From Thermoplasmata archaeon (lineage in GTDB: Archaea; Thermoplasmatota; Thermoplasmata; Lutacidiplasmatales; UBA184): 50,631 bases of DNA. This document shows, piece after piece, positions 19,209 to 27,875 of this stretch. The notes under the pieces are model-generated. The model was not told the DNA's origin. It was given only the letters and a program-made list of their open reading frames with translations, and did no database searches. The stretch's first letter is position 1, and each line of letters begins with the position of its first letter. The DNA is taken from the NCBI GenBank assembly GCA_021809545.1, contig JAKAYL010000010.1, positions 1 through 50,631 of the forward strand, in the 5' to 3' direction. The translations under genes were made by a program, and so were the position numbers.

Positions 19209-19226
19209 ACCGTCTAAAATTTCGCT

Positions 19227-22200
19227 ATGGGAATCGTCGTTGAGAAACAGGATACACTGTCTATTGGCCAGACCCACCTTCGCCCCGGTACCTCGTCGAG
19301 GGGCCTTGGGTTGGTTCTCGTATTGATCCTCGCCGCCGTGATGGTCCTGCCGGTATCCCCCGCGCTGGCATCGGCAACTTCGGGTTCGCTCCTTCAGAGT
19401 GGCATCACGAGCCACGCCGAACAACCGTCGGTGGCTGCGGCATTGACCCACCCCTCGGCCGTGCCCACCTCATCGGGATCTCACGTGGCCAGCCACGTCA
19501 GTTCGTCCAACGTTGCAGGGTTCCACTTCGCCTCGGCCGCCCATCCCCTTCCAACGCTCCCTGTGTCGGTCTTGCCGAACCCTGTGCTCCAGGCTCCCCA
19601 AGAGGTCTCCCCCGCACCCGCCGCCATTCCCACAGGGTCGGGAGAGGTCACGCACACGGCAGGGAGCCAGCAATCCATTGTGAGCGTTTCTGTTTCCCCC
19701 CAGGCAGGGATCGGGAACATCCCACAGGTCTCGCCGCAGCCCCACTCGAACGCCATTGGTTTGGGCCATGCGTGGGAGGGACTGGACTACGGGCAGGGCA
19801 CCTCAGGGAATTGGTATCCTCCGGACGGGGCCATCGCTGTCGGTCCCAACTACGTGGTGCAGGGCGTTAATGTGGAGTTGGCGGTGTGGACCACCAGCGG
19901 AACCTTTGTCACCGAGAACAGTTACCAGTCGATGTTCGGAGGCATCGGAGTGCCGTCCACAGATCATCTCAGCGACCCCCAAATGCTCTACAGCGCCTCG
20001 GACCAGCGCTACTTCATCTCTATCTTGGACGTGACGAAGGGAGAGTTCTTCGTCGGCGTCTCCGCCGGCAACTTCTCCAACGGAGGATGGGTCTTGTCCT
20101 GTGACAATATTCACTGGTACTGCAATTATCCGATCAATGGCGGGATTCCCACCGGGGATTTCCCCGACATGCCCAAGCTCGGGATCAGCGCCAACGTCGT
20201 GACGGTTTCTGCCTCGATCTGCGTCATCTCCACCGATTCCTGCAGTGCTGGTGGGATGATCTGGTCGATCGCCAAGGCAGGCATGCTCACCGACTCCGGC
20301 ACCAGCTGGCAGTGGTGGGGGCCGTTCACTACCTGGGGGCTGTATCTTAACCCCGTGAATTCCCTCAGCAGCACCACCACCCAGTACGTGATCGGGCAAA
20401 CGTCGACCAACCTTCAGGTGGTCTCCATCACCGGCACACCTCCCTCGGCGGTTGAGTCGCTCGCTACCCCCGCTGTGGGTACGTTCGTCAGTCCCGTGAA
20501 CGCCCCTCAGGCCGGGAGCGCGTCCCTTGTCTGTGTCGCATGCATCGCGGACCCGACCCGCGCAATGGATGCCGTCTATGAGAACGGGATGGCCTGGGCT
20601 GTCTTTGACGTGGGTTGCAACAACCCCGTTCAAGACTGTGTGCGGTTCATCGAGTACAACACCAACACTGCGACGGTGGTTCAGGACGGCACCTTCTTCT
20701 CCGGCGCCCTATACGACTATTACCCGGTCCTTACCTTAGACCCGAGCGGGGATATGGCGGTCGAGTTCGCCGCCTCAAATGCGACAGTCTACCCAAGTCT
20801 CGCCGTCGCAGGGGAGTCCTATGATGTCACCGGCACCATCTCGGGCTCGTCTTACTTGGTCCAGGGTCTCTCCTCCGAAACCACAGGACGGTTCGGGGAC
20901 TACTTCGAAGCCGCCCAGGACCCCTTGAACCCGTACAGCCTGTGGGTCGAGGGGGAATACGACGGCAACAATGTGTGGAACACGTGGATCGCCAACGTGG
21001 GTATTTCTCCCGCAGGACCGCTACCGATGAGCTTCACGGCCACGCCGACCACGGTCGATGTGGGTCAGCTGGTCAGTTTCGACCTGTCTTCCTCCTCTAC
21101 CCAGTGTGGTTCCGGCCAAGCGGACTGGTGCACATGGTACGTCTCGGGGTACACACCCACCCCGGACAGTTGCAAACAGCAGGGGCCAATTTACGCTTGG
21201 CAATACTACTGGACCTCCCCCCAAACCGTCTACATTGGGAACACGACCTACATTGACGAGTATAATTCCGGAACCTGCTCCCTTTCGAACTATGTGGGAG
21301 GTACTTTGCAATCGCCGGGACTCACCATTACTGTGGATCCTGCGCTCGTTGTTCCTGCTCCGAACGTGACTCGAAATCCCGCGGACATCGGTCAGTCGAT
21401 CACGTTCACGGCCTCTCCCAGCGGAGGCTCCGGCAGCTACACGACCTATGCGTGGAGCGGTCTCCCGACAGGGTGCCTGCCGGTCAACAGTCCCTCGATC
21501 ACCTGTTCATCGAACTCCACCACCGGTTCGCCCTACACGGTAACGGTGGCGGTGACGGACTCGAACACGAACACGGTGACAAGCTCCGCCCTTTCGGTCA
21601 CCGTGGATCCGGCGCTCGTGGTACCGGCCCCGGGAGCCACCTTGAAGGTACTCGACGCAAATCAGCAGAGCACCACGCTCACAGCCGCACCGACCGGGGG
21701 GTCTACGGTCTATACCACCTATGTGTGGACGGGGCTCCCGACCGGATGCAGCTCGGCCAACAACGCCAACATCTTGTGCAGTCCAACCACCGCGGGGAAC
21801 TACTCGGTGACGGCGACGGTGACCGACTCCAATGGGAACTCGGTGGTGAGCCCCGTGACCACGATCTTGGTAGATCCCACACTCACCATCGGGGGCATCA
21901 CGGGACCGTCCTCAGGGTCGATCGGGACCCCGGTCACCTTCACGACCTCCGGAGGCGCGGGAGGTTCGGGTGCGGGCACTTACTCCTATGCGTGGAGCGG
22001 GCTCCCTACGGGCTGCGCGACCGCGAACTCCGCCACCCTAACTTGCACTCCGGCCGGACCGAACGGACTGTCCAACATCAGCGTGTCGGTAACCGACCTC
22101 AATGGCGAGACCCAAGCGAGCCCCGCGCACCCGTTCCTTGTTGGGAACGCGCTTGCTGTCCCCGTTCCCACGGCTTCCAAGCCCTCGGTGGACGTTAACC

Positions 22201-23429
22201 AGATGGTCGTCTTTACCGCGGCACCGACCGGAGGTTCCGGGACGTACACGACCTATCTCTGGCAAGGTCTTCCCACAGGATGCGCTACCGCGAACCAGGC
22301 GAAGCTGAACTGCACTCCAACGTCCGCGGCGGGCTCACCCTACTCGGTCAACGTCACGGTAACCGATAGCCTCGGGAACGTGTACACGAGCCCCGCGCTC
22401 AGCTATACAGTGTATGCCGATCCCTCGGTGACGGTCCCGACACCCTCGACCTCTTCCGGGAAGGTAGGCCAGGCGGTCACCTTCTCCACTACGGGGAGCG
22501 GCGGATCTGGCGGGCTGACGTACGCGTGGACCCCCTCCGGGGTAGGACTGGGATGCGTGACCTCCACTTCGACGACCGTGACCTGCACTCCAACGTCGGC
22601 AGGAAACTACACGCTGCAGGTCATCTTGACGGACTCCAACGGGATGTCCGTGAACGCGACCTCGGCCAACTTCGCCGTATCGGGTGGCTCCGCGAGCGGT
22701 CCCACGATCTCCGCCTTCACGGCGAATCCCGCCACCCTGGCGCTGGGCGCCTGGACCAACCTGACGGTCACTGCCTCCGGGGGCACCGGCACACTGACGT
22801 ACAACTACAGCGGGCTTCCGGGTGGCTGTGCAAGTGCGGATCTCTCCAAGCTGGCGTGCCACCCCTCGCAGACGGGCACGTTCACGGTCAAGGTGACGGT
22901 CACAGACCAGGCAGGAATGACGGGGACGAAGTCCGTGTCACTCACCGTGAATGCCGCGGGAACTAACCCGCTCGCCATCGCATCCTTCCTGGCGAACCCC
23001 TCGTCGGTGACCCTAGGGTCGTCGACCACTCTCACGGTCTCGACGACCGGCGGGAGCGGAACGCTGAGCTACGCTTATACCGGTTTGCCGGCGGGATGTT
23101 CTAGCGCGGACGTGGCAGCCCTCACGTGCAAGCCGACCGCCGCGGGAACCTTCCACGTGACGGTATACGTGAACGACACGGGAGGAGAACATGTGACCGC
23201 GCAGACGACGCTCACAGCAACCACGGGCAGCGGGTCGTCCGGTACTCAGTCCTCGGACCTGATGTTGGTTCTGCTCCTCGTGGCCCTGGCGGCCGTGGTA
23301 GTGATCGTGGTCGTGGTACTGGCCTCGCGACGCAAGAAGGGACATTCTGGAGCACCCGCTCCGTACGCCCCACCCCCCGCAGCACCAGGCACCCCCCCGA
23401 ACACGGCTCCCCCTCCCCCACCGCAGTGA
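19227..23429 (+). CDS. Giant surface protein with PKD-like repeats and proline-rich tail
   Basis: 1,400 aa. The N-terminal hydrophobic segment is about 27-43, followed by a Ser/Ala/Pro-rich stretch to about 170. Residues 175-600 form a beta-rich domain (GNWYPPDGAIAVGPNYVVQ, DPQMLYSASDQRYFISILD) that may be a propeller; its family is not certain. A divergent Cys-rich domain spans about 600-710, then seven PKD/Ig-like repeats of about 89 residues (711-1332), most with GLPTGC plus a second Cys. A transmembrane helix is at about 1342-1365, then SRRKK and a tail ending in PPPPPQ. Same overall plan as the preceding surface protein. Probably a major envelope or adhesion protein; no enzymatic motif seen. 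Confidence 0.8.
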   Translation: MGIVVEKQDTLSIGQTHLRPGTSSRGLGLVLVLILAAVMVLPVSPALASATSGSLLQSGITSHAEQPSVAAALTHPSAVPTSSGSHVASHVSSSNVAGFHFASAAHPLPTLPVSVLPNPVLQAPQEVSPAPAAIPTGSGEVTHTAGSQQSIVSVSVSPQAGIGNIPQVSPQPHSNAIGLGHAWEGLDYGQGTSGNWYPPDGAIAVGPNYVVQGVNVELAVWTTSGTFVTENSYQSMFGGIGVPSTDHLSDPQMLYSASDQRYFISILDVTKGEFFVGVSAGNFSNGGWVLSCDNIHWYCNYPINGGIPTGDFPDMPKLGISANVVTVSASICVISTDSCSAGGMIWSIAKAGMLTDSGTSWQWWGPFTTWGLYLNPVNSLSSTTTQYVIGQTSTNLQVVSITGTPPSAVESLATPAVGTFVSPVNAPQAGSASLVCVACIADPTRAMDAVYENGMAWAVFDVGCNNPVQDCVRFIEYNTNTATVVQDGTFFSGALYDYYPVLTLDPSGDMAVEFAASNATVYPSLAVAGESYDVTGTISGSSYLVQGLSSETTGRFGDYFEAAQDPLNPYSLWVEGEYDGNNVWNTWIANVGISPAGPLPMSFTATPTTVDVGQLVSFDLSSSSTQCGSGQADWCTWYVSGYTPTPDSCKQQGPIYAWQYYWTSPQTVYIGNTTYIDEYNSGTCSLSNYVGGTLQSPGLTITVDPALVVPAPNVTRNPADIGQSITFTASPSGGSGSYTTYAWSGLPTGCLPVNSPSITCSSNSTTGSPYTVTVAVTDSNTNTVTSSALSVTVDPALVVPAPGATLKVLDANQQSTTLTAAPTGGSTVYTTYVWTGLPTGCSSANNANILCSPTTAGNYSVTATVTDSNGNSVVSPVTTILVDPTLTIGGITGPSSGSIGTPVTFTTSGGAGGSGAGTYSYAWSGLPTGCATANSATLTCTPAGPNGLSNISVSVTDLNGETQASPAHPFLVGNALAVPVPTASKPSVDVNQMVVFTAAPTGGSGTYTTYLWQGLPTGCATANQAKLNCTPTSAAGSPYSVNVTVTDSLGNVYTSPALSYTVYADPSVTVPTPSTSSGKVGQAVTFSTTGSGGSGGLTYAWTPSGVGLGCVTSTSTTVTCTPTSAGNYTLQVILTDSNGMSVNATSANFAVSGGSASGPTISAFTANPATLALGAWTNLTVTASGGTGTLTYNYSGLPGGCASADLSKLACHPSQTGTFTVKVTVTDQAGMTGTKSVSLTVNAAGTNPLAIASFLANPSSVTLGSSTTLTVSTTGGSGTLSYAYTGLPAGCSSADVAALTCKPTAAGTFHVTVYVNDTGGEHVTAQTTLTATTGSGSSGTQSSDLMLVLLLVALAAVVVIVVVVLASRRKKGHSGAPAPYAPPPAAPGTPPNTAPPPPPQ
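21360..23223 (+). repeat. Seven tandem PKD-like repeats (protein level)
   Basis: Units of about 89 codons with recurring signatures: VGQ.VTFT near the start, Y.W.GLPTGC in the middle, L.C.PT.AG after about 10-15 residues, and VTVTDSNG before the end. DNA identity between units is moderate, so the array is old rather than a fresh duplication. The sixth unit lacks the GLPTGC wording but keeps both cysteines. Confidence 0.8.
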
Positions 23430-23552
23430 GTCGATACTGATCGAGGGAAGCTCGCAGTCGCCGGAGAACGTAGGATCCCGCCCTAAGCCGGAGGGGCTCT
23501 CCGGGGCAGGGTCATCCGCACCCTGCTAGGTGAGCGTCCGCCGTACCCGGAG

Positions 23553-23576
23553 CCCTGGGGAGCCCGTCCCCCAGGG
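23553..23576. other. Perfect 8-bp hairpin in the gap before osmC
   Basis: CCCTGGGG (23553-23560) and CCCCAGGG (23569-23576) with an 8-nt loop. A weaker 7-bp pairing (CCGGAGA 23461-23467 with TCTCCGG 23498-23504) lies upstream. They may mark the 3' end of the giant surface gene transcript. The rest of 23430-23692 holds only the osmC promoter. Confidence 0.4.
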
Positions 23577-23692
23577 TGACGTGCGGTAACTTCAGCAAGA
23601 ATCCGAAGAGGGCGGCCAGCGACTGGCGGATTCCCCTGAATTTAGCTATCAGGACCAGGAAATATCTTCTACTTCCGCGCCGTGTCCTGCTC

Positions 23693-24133
23693 ATGGCGAT
23701 AGTGCGTAAGGCCCAGGCGAAGTGGCAAGGCGACCTGCTCAGCGGAAACGGAACGGTAAGCTTCGAAGCGGGGGCCCTGCCCGAAGCCCCGGTCACCTGG
23801 AAAGCGCGTTCCCAGAGTGCGGAAGGGAAGACCAGCCCTGAGGAGCTCCTGGCGGGAGCCCATGCCACCTGCTTCGCCATGGCGCTCTCCCATCAGCTGG
23901 CCAAGAACGGTACCCCGGCTCAGCACATTCAAGCGAACGCCGCCTGCACCTTCGACAAGGTGGGAGATGGCTTCCGGGTGGTAAGGATGGAGCTTCATGT
24001 CGAAGCGAAGGTCCCCGGGATCGCGCCCGACAAGTTCGCGGAGTTCGCTCGGACCACAGGTGAGAGCGGTTGCCCCATTTCGGCGGCTTTGCACGGAAAC
24101 GTCCCGATCACGGTCTCGGCCACGCTGCTGTAG
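23693..24133 (+). CDS. osmC: OsmC/Ohr family peroxidase
   Basis: Thiol-dependent (hydro)peroxidase, 146 aa, of the OsmC branch. The catalytic pair is C60 in LLAGAHATCFAMALS and C127 in ESGCPIS, with the expected helix-beta architecture. The upstream frame is open, but ATG 23693 fits the family start and lies about 30 nt from a TATA-like GAAATATC (23659-23666), so the mRNA is probably leaderless. Together with PrxQ it suggests exposure to oxygen. It converges with the proline iminopeptidase gene, 23 nt apart. Confidence 0.92.
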   Translation: MAIVRKAQAKWQGDLLSGNGTVSFEAGALPEAPVTWKARSQSAEGKTSPEELLAGAHATCFAMALSHQLAKNGTPAQHIQANAACTFDKVGDGFRVVRMELHVEAKVPGIAPDKFAEFARTTGESGCPISAALHGNVPITVSATLL

Positions 24134-24156
24134 ACCTCAGTCCCCGAAGGCCCGTC

Positions 24157-25041
24157 CTAGGCCCGGGCTTGCGACGCCCGAAGGAACTCCCGCGCCAATT
24201 CCATGTACCGGGGCCTTTCCTCCCAGAATCCCAAATGGGAGCTCTGGGGGAGGATCTCGAGCCGGGAACCGGGGAGGTTCTCATGGATGAGCTGTCCGAC
24301 GGCAGGCGTGACCTCGTCGTACTTGCCATGGACTAGAAGGGTGGGCACGGTGACCCGGTGCAGGTCGCGAGTGAAGTCGATGGTGCGGATGTTCCCTGTG
24401 ATCGTGAACTCGTTGGGTCCGTTCATCGTGTGATAGACGGGCAGGCTCACGTGCTCCATGGTATGGTTCACCTCCCGCGGCCAAGGGTCGAGCCGACAAA
24501 GGTGCCTCTTGTAGAATGTCTGGACGGCGGCCAGGTACTCGGGATGGTCGAACTCGCCCGATCGCTCATGGACCTGCAGCGCCTCCCGGGCCTTCGGAGG
24601 AAGTTCCTCCCGCAGCCGGTTCATCTCCCGCACCGTGAAGGGCACGTCCGTGAGCCCTCCGGTGCTGATCACCCCGAGGAGAGCTTCAGAGTGCCAGGTG
24701 GCGTACTTGAGGACCAGAAGTCCACCGTAGCTCGATCCCATGAGGAATACCTTGCCCCTCGTGAGCGCGGACCGCACATCGTCGAGCACTCCGCTGTCGT
24801 GCTCCACGGTGAAGAGGCTGTCATCCTCCGGGAGCTCGGACTTGCCGCATCCCAGGGCATCGTAGAAGAGTACCCGGCATCCATCCTTCGCCAAGTCGAC
24901 GAGGGGCAGAAGGTAGTCGTGCGTCATTCCCGGGCCCCCGTGAACGCAGAGCAGGGTACCCTTCTCCCCGGTACCGAAAGACCGGAAGTAGATCCGGTAA
25001 CCGCCGGAGTTCAGGAAACCATCCTTCCCTCGGTCGACCAT
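24157..25041 (-). CDS. pip: Proline iminopeptidase (tricorn-interacting factor F1)
   Basis: Alpha/beta hydrolase of family S33, 294 aa, that releases N-terminal residues, often proline, from peptides. Oxyanion motif HGGPG (34-38), nucleophile S104 in GSSYGG, D242 in GKYDEVTP and H269 in SSHLGFWE form the catalytic set. Segments such as MNGPNEFTITG and HDYLL closely resemble, from memory, factor F1 of Thermoplasma, which works with the tricorn protease downstream of the proteasome. That resemblance supports a Thermoplasmata host. The tricorn core is not in this window. The TATA element shared with polX would give a leader of about 57 nt. Confidence 0.93.
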   Translation of the reverse strand: MVDRGKDGFLNSGGYRIYFRSFGTGEKGTLLCVHGGPGMTHDYLLPLVDLAKDGCRVLFYDALGCGKSELPEDDSLFTVEHDSGVLDDVRSALTRGKVFLMGSSYGGLLVLKYATWHSEALLGVISTGGLTDVPFTVREMNRLREELPPKAREALQVHERSGEFDHPEYLAAVQTFYKRHLCRLDPWPREVNHTMEHVSLPVYHTMNGPNEFTITGNIRTIDFTRDLHRVTVPTLLVHGKYDEVTPAVGQLIHENLPGSRLEILPQSSHLGFWEERPRYMELAREFLRASQARA

Positions 25042-25101
25042 GTAGGGAACAGGCGGGAACGGGCCATAACTCCTTCCCAGAGGGATCCCCCAGGCGATTC
25101 C

Positions 25102-25129
25102 GGACCGCTTTCCCGGTCCTCTTTATACT
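25102..25129. promoter_or_regulatory. polX/pip divergent promoter with inverted repeat
   Basis: GGACCG-CTTTCC-CGGTCC (25102-25119) is a perfect 6-6-6 inverted repeat that directly abuts TTTATACT (25122-25129). The TATA centre is 26-27 nt from the polX ATG, ideal for a leaderless start. Read on the minus strand it can serve pip. Confidence 0.55.
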
Positions 25130-25151
25130 GGAGGAACCCGTACCTTTCCGT

Positions 25152-26780
25152 ATGGCGAACGAGGAGCTCGCCGGCCTGTTCTATGAGATCGCCGACCTCT
25201 TGGACCTCGAGGGGGTCCCTTTCAGACCCGAGGCCTACCGACGTGCCGCCCGAGCCCTGGAGCAGGAGCCCGAAGACCTTGAGATGCTCCGTAAGCAAGG
25301 TCGGCTGAAGGATGTCAAAGGGCTGGGTGAAGCCCTGACGAAGAAGGTCGAGGAGTACCTCGAGAGCGGTAAGGTCAGCTATCTGGAGAAGCTCCGCACG
25401 CAGCACCCCGCGGGGGTCCTCGATCTGCTCCGGTTGGAAGGTGTGGGACCGAAGACGGCAGGGCGCCTCATGGTCGAATTCGGTGTCCAGAGCGTCGAGG
25501 ACCTGAAAAAGGCCATCATGGAGGGTCGGCTCCGCGACCAGAAGGGTTTCGGGGAGAAACGTATCGCCGCCCTTCTGGAAGCTGCCCAGGGGGCTGGGCT
25601 TGCTCATCTCCGACTTCCGCTGCCGAAGGCCCAGCTCATCGCCGACGGTCTCATCGCTGACCTGCAGAAGCGATGTGCCCACCTCCAGCGCATCTCCTAC
25701 GCGGGAAGCCTGCGACGGCGACGTGAGACCGTGGGGGACCTCGATATCGTGACCTCCTCCGCCCGGCCATCGGAGCTCATCGAGGCGTTCACTTCCCACC
25801 CCTCGGTGAAGACCGTGCGCCTGAAGGGAGACACGAAGTCCACCGTGGTCCTCGACTCTGGCCTCCAAGTGGACCTCAGGGTGGTTCCCAACGAGAACTA
25901 CGGTGCGGCGCTGCAGTACTTCACGGGTTCGAAGGACCACAACGTACGGTTGCGCTCGATGGCGCTCCAGAAGGGATTCAGCATCAATGAGTACGGGATC
26001 TCCCGGAACGGCCAGTTGACCCCGATCTCCGAGGAAGAGGGGATCTATGGGGCCCTCGGACTTCCACTCATCCCCCCCGAGCTCCGAGAGGACCGCGGGG
26101 AAGTCGATGCCGCTCTTGCGAAGTCGCTTCCCCCGCGCCCCTCCCTCGGTTCGCTACGGGGGGAGATCCACATCCACCTCAACCCCTCGGCCGGGGTGGA
26201 AATGCTTGCGAAGTGGATCGAGGCCCTGGCAAACAAAGGTTTCGCTTACGGAGGCTTTGTCTTTCCGGGTACCGACCGAAGCTTCCCCGCGGTCCCTTCG
26301 ATCTCCAAGGGAGTACGGATCTTACGCGGTGCAGAAGTTCCGTCGCCATGGGTCACGGTCGGGGAGATCGATTGGAAGGAGCGGGAGTACGCCCTGCTAC
26401 TTCCCCCTCCCCGGGGAGCGTACGATGAGAAAGCCCTCGGGGACGCGCTGCACGAACTTTCCCGGCGGGGTCGCCCAGCGATCCTGGCGCATCTGGAGAC
26501 ACGCGCACCTTCTGAGACCCCGCCTCCCTTCGAACTCCTGGCGAAGCTCGGAGGAGCCCTGGAAGTGGGGATCACCTCCGAGGGGGTGACCCTCGAGAGC
26601 ACTCTCGTGAGGAAGGCCGTTTCCCTGCACGTTCCGCTGTCGGTATCCTCCCGCCCCGAACGGACGGAGGACCTGGGCCGCCTGGGCTTGGCGCTGGACT
26701 TTGCCGTCCGGGGCTGGGCCAAGGAGAGCGACCTCTTCCGGCTGGAGGGAACGCCCGCGCCCCTCGTCAGAGCGGCGTGA
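25152..26780 (+). CDS. polX: DNA polymerase X family protein with degenerate PHP domain
   Basis: 542 aa gap-filling repair polymerase. The N-terminal 8-kDa-like region and two helix-hairpin-helix motifs ([30 protein letters not shown]) bind DNA. The polymerase palm has GS(185-186) and catalytic aspartates D196 and D198 in VGDLDIV plus D241 in QVDLRVV. The C-terminal PHP domain, normally a metal-dependent 3'-5' exonuclease or AP endonuclease, begins [12 protein letters not shown] at 338: H340 and H342 remain but the usual Asp of the SDG motif is Ala, and the final Asp-x-His is missing ([10 protein letters not shown]). PHP catalysis is therefore doubtful while polymerisation looks intact. Leaderless start predicted. 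It overlaps the convergent amrS by 14 nt. Confidence 0.9.
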   Translation: MANEELAGLFYEIADLLDLEGVPFRPEAYRRAARALEQEPEDLEMLRKQGRLKDVKGLGEALTKKVEEYLESGKVSYLEKLRTQHPAGVLDLLRLEGVGPKTAGRLMVEFGVQSVEDLKKAIMEGRLRDQKGFGEKRIAALLEAAQGAGLAHLRLPLPKAQLIADGLIADLQKRCAHLQRISYAGSLRRRRETVGDLDIVTSSARPSELIEAFTSHPSVKTVRLKGDTKSTVVLDSGLQVDLRVVPNENYGAALQYFTGSKDHNVRLRSMALQKGFSINEYGISRNGQLTPISEEEGIYGALGLPLIPPELREDRGEVDAALAKSLPPRPSLGSLRGEIHIHLNPSAGVEMLAKWIEALANKGFAYGGFVFPGTDRSFPAVPSISKGVRILRGAEVPSPWVTVGEIDWKEREYALLLPPPRGAYDEKALGDALHELSRRGRPAILAHLETRAPSETPPPFELLAKLGGALEVGITSEGVTLESTLVRKAVSLHVPLSVSSRPERTEDLGRLGLALDFAVRGWAKESDLFRLEGTPAPLVRAA

Positions 26781-27819
26781 CGTACGTGGGGCGATAATCT
26801 GCCGGGAGCTCGCCCATGATGGGGATCGCCCGTCCGCAGGTGGGGCAGTGGTTCCCCGGCTCAAGATTCCATTCCTCGATGTAGAACCCATTGCGCTTCA
26901 CCACCAGTGTCCCGCACCCGGCGCAATAGGTGTTCTCCAGGGGGTGCCCCCACACGTTCCCGAGATAGACGTACCGGAGCCCTTCCTCCTTCGCCACAGC
27001 ATGGAGGGCTTCCAAGGTGGCGACGGGGGTCTCGGGAAGGTCCCTCATGAGATAGTCAGGATGCCATCGGAGGAGATGGAAGGCAGTGTCCGGGCCCAGG
27101 CTATCCCGGACGGCGGCCGCCAGGGTGCGGAGGGCCTCTTTGCTGTCCCCCACCCGGGGGACGATGAGGTTGGTGATCTCCACATGGGTACCCCCCCGCG
27201 CCAGGCCCCTCATCGTCTCGAGGATGGGCTCACTTCCTTTGGCCGAGATGTACTTCCGCAGGAACCCCGCCTCCCCGCTTCCCTTGAAGTCGATCGACAC
27301 GGCATCGAGGTTCCCTTGGAGAAGGGAGACTGCCTCGGGAGTCATGTACCCGTTCGTGACGAAGTTCGTGAAGAGCCCCCGGGCGTGCGCCTCCCGCATG
27401 ATATCCCGTGCGTATTCGAGGAAGATCGTAGGCTCGTTGTAGGTGAAAGTGATCCCTTGGCATTGTTCCCGGATCGCCCAGTCGACCGCTTCCTTCGGGA
27501 GAAGCCGGCGCCCCCACGCCTCCCGCTCCTGGCTCACCTCGTAGTTCTGGCAGTACTGGCAGCGCCAGTTGCACCCGACCGTGCCGATCCCGAAGACCCG
27601 GCGGCCCGGCATGTAATGGAGAAGGGGCTTCTTCTCGATGGGATCGACTTGGATGGCGGCGGCGGTGCCGTAGACCGTGAGGTAGAGCTTTCCCCCGATG
27701 TTCTTTCGGACGAAGCAGAAGCCCTGCGACCCCTCCGGCACCACGCAGTACCTTGCGCACGCCGTGCACCGCACCTTGCCTTCGGGCAGGCGATCATACA
27801 GGAGGGCTTCCTTGTCCAC
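26767..27819 (-). CDS. amrS: AmmeMemoRadiSam system radical SAM enzyme
   Basis: 350 aa radical SAM protein. The cluster motif is C83-x3-C87-x2-C90 (CNWRCQYC). An N-terminal cysteine set (C18, C21, C25, C35) and a C-terminal zinc-ribbon pair (CAGCG and CPTCG) frame the barrel, as in the AmrS/PflA-like family. The family commonly occurs with AmmeMemoRadiSam proteins A and B, which are not in this window; the substrate is unknown. Translation starts at GTG 27819, about 26 nt from a consensus TATA box, so the message is probably leaderless with a GTG start. Confidence 0.88.
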   Translation of the reverse strand: MDKEALLYDRLPEGKVRCTACARYCVVPEGSQGFCFVRKNIGGKLYLTVYGTAAAIQVDPIEKKPLLHYMPGRRVFGIGTVGCNWRCQYCQNYEVSQEREAWGRRLLPKEAVDWAIREQCQGITFTYNEPTIFLEYARDIMREAHARGLFTNFVTNGYMTPEAVSLLQGNLDAVSIDFKGSGEAGFLRKYISAKGSEPILETMRGLARGGTHVEITNLIVPRVGDSKEALRTLAAAVRDSLGPDTAFHLLRWHPDYLMRDLPETPVATLEALHAVAKEEGLRYVYLGNVWGHPLENTYCAGCGTLVVKRNGFYIEEWNLEPGNHCPTCGRAIPIMGELPADYRPTYVTPL

Positions 27820-27840
27820 GGAGTTTCTAGGCGCGGGTCC

Positions 27841-27849
27841 TTATTTATA
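27841..27849 (-). promoter_or_regulatory. TATA box of amrS
   Basis: Minus-strand TATAAATAA with a preceding CCCC, centre 26 nt from GTG 27819. Confidence 0.65.
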
Positions 27850-27875
27850 GGGGCCCGGCCCGGGGAATCCAGACC

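Larger units (their letters stand above)
18842..19226. other. 385-bp intergenic region with hairpins and promoter
   Basis: No coding frame with credible features. It holds a 14-bp hairpin (18860-18897), a second hairpin GGTTTTC-CGA-GAAAACC (18977-18993), two copies of the hexamer CCGCGG (19162-19167, 19174-19179), and the core promoter with an inverted repeat for the next gene (19188-19208). The middle part, 19000-19150, shows nothing I recognise. Confidence 0.5.
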
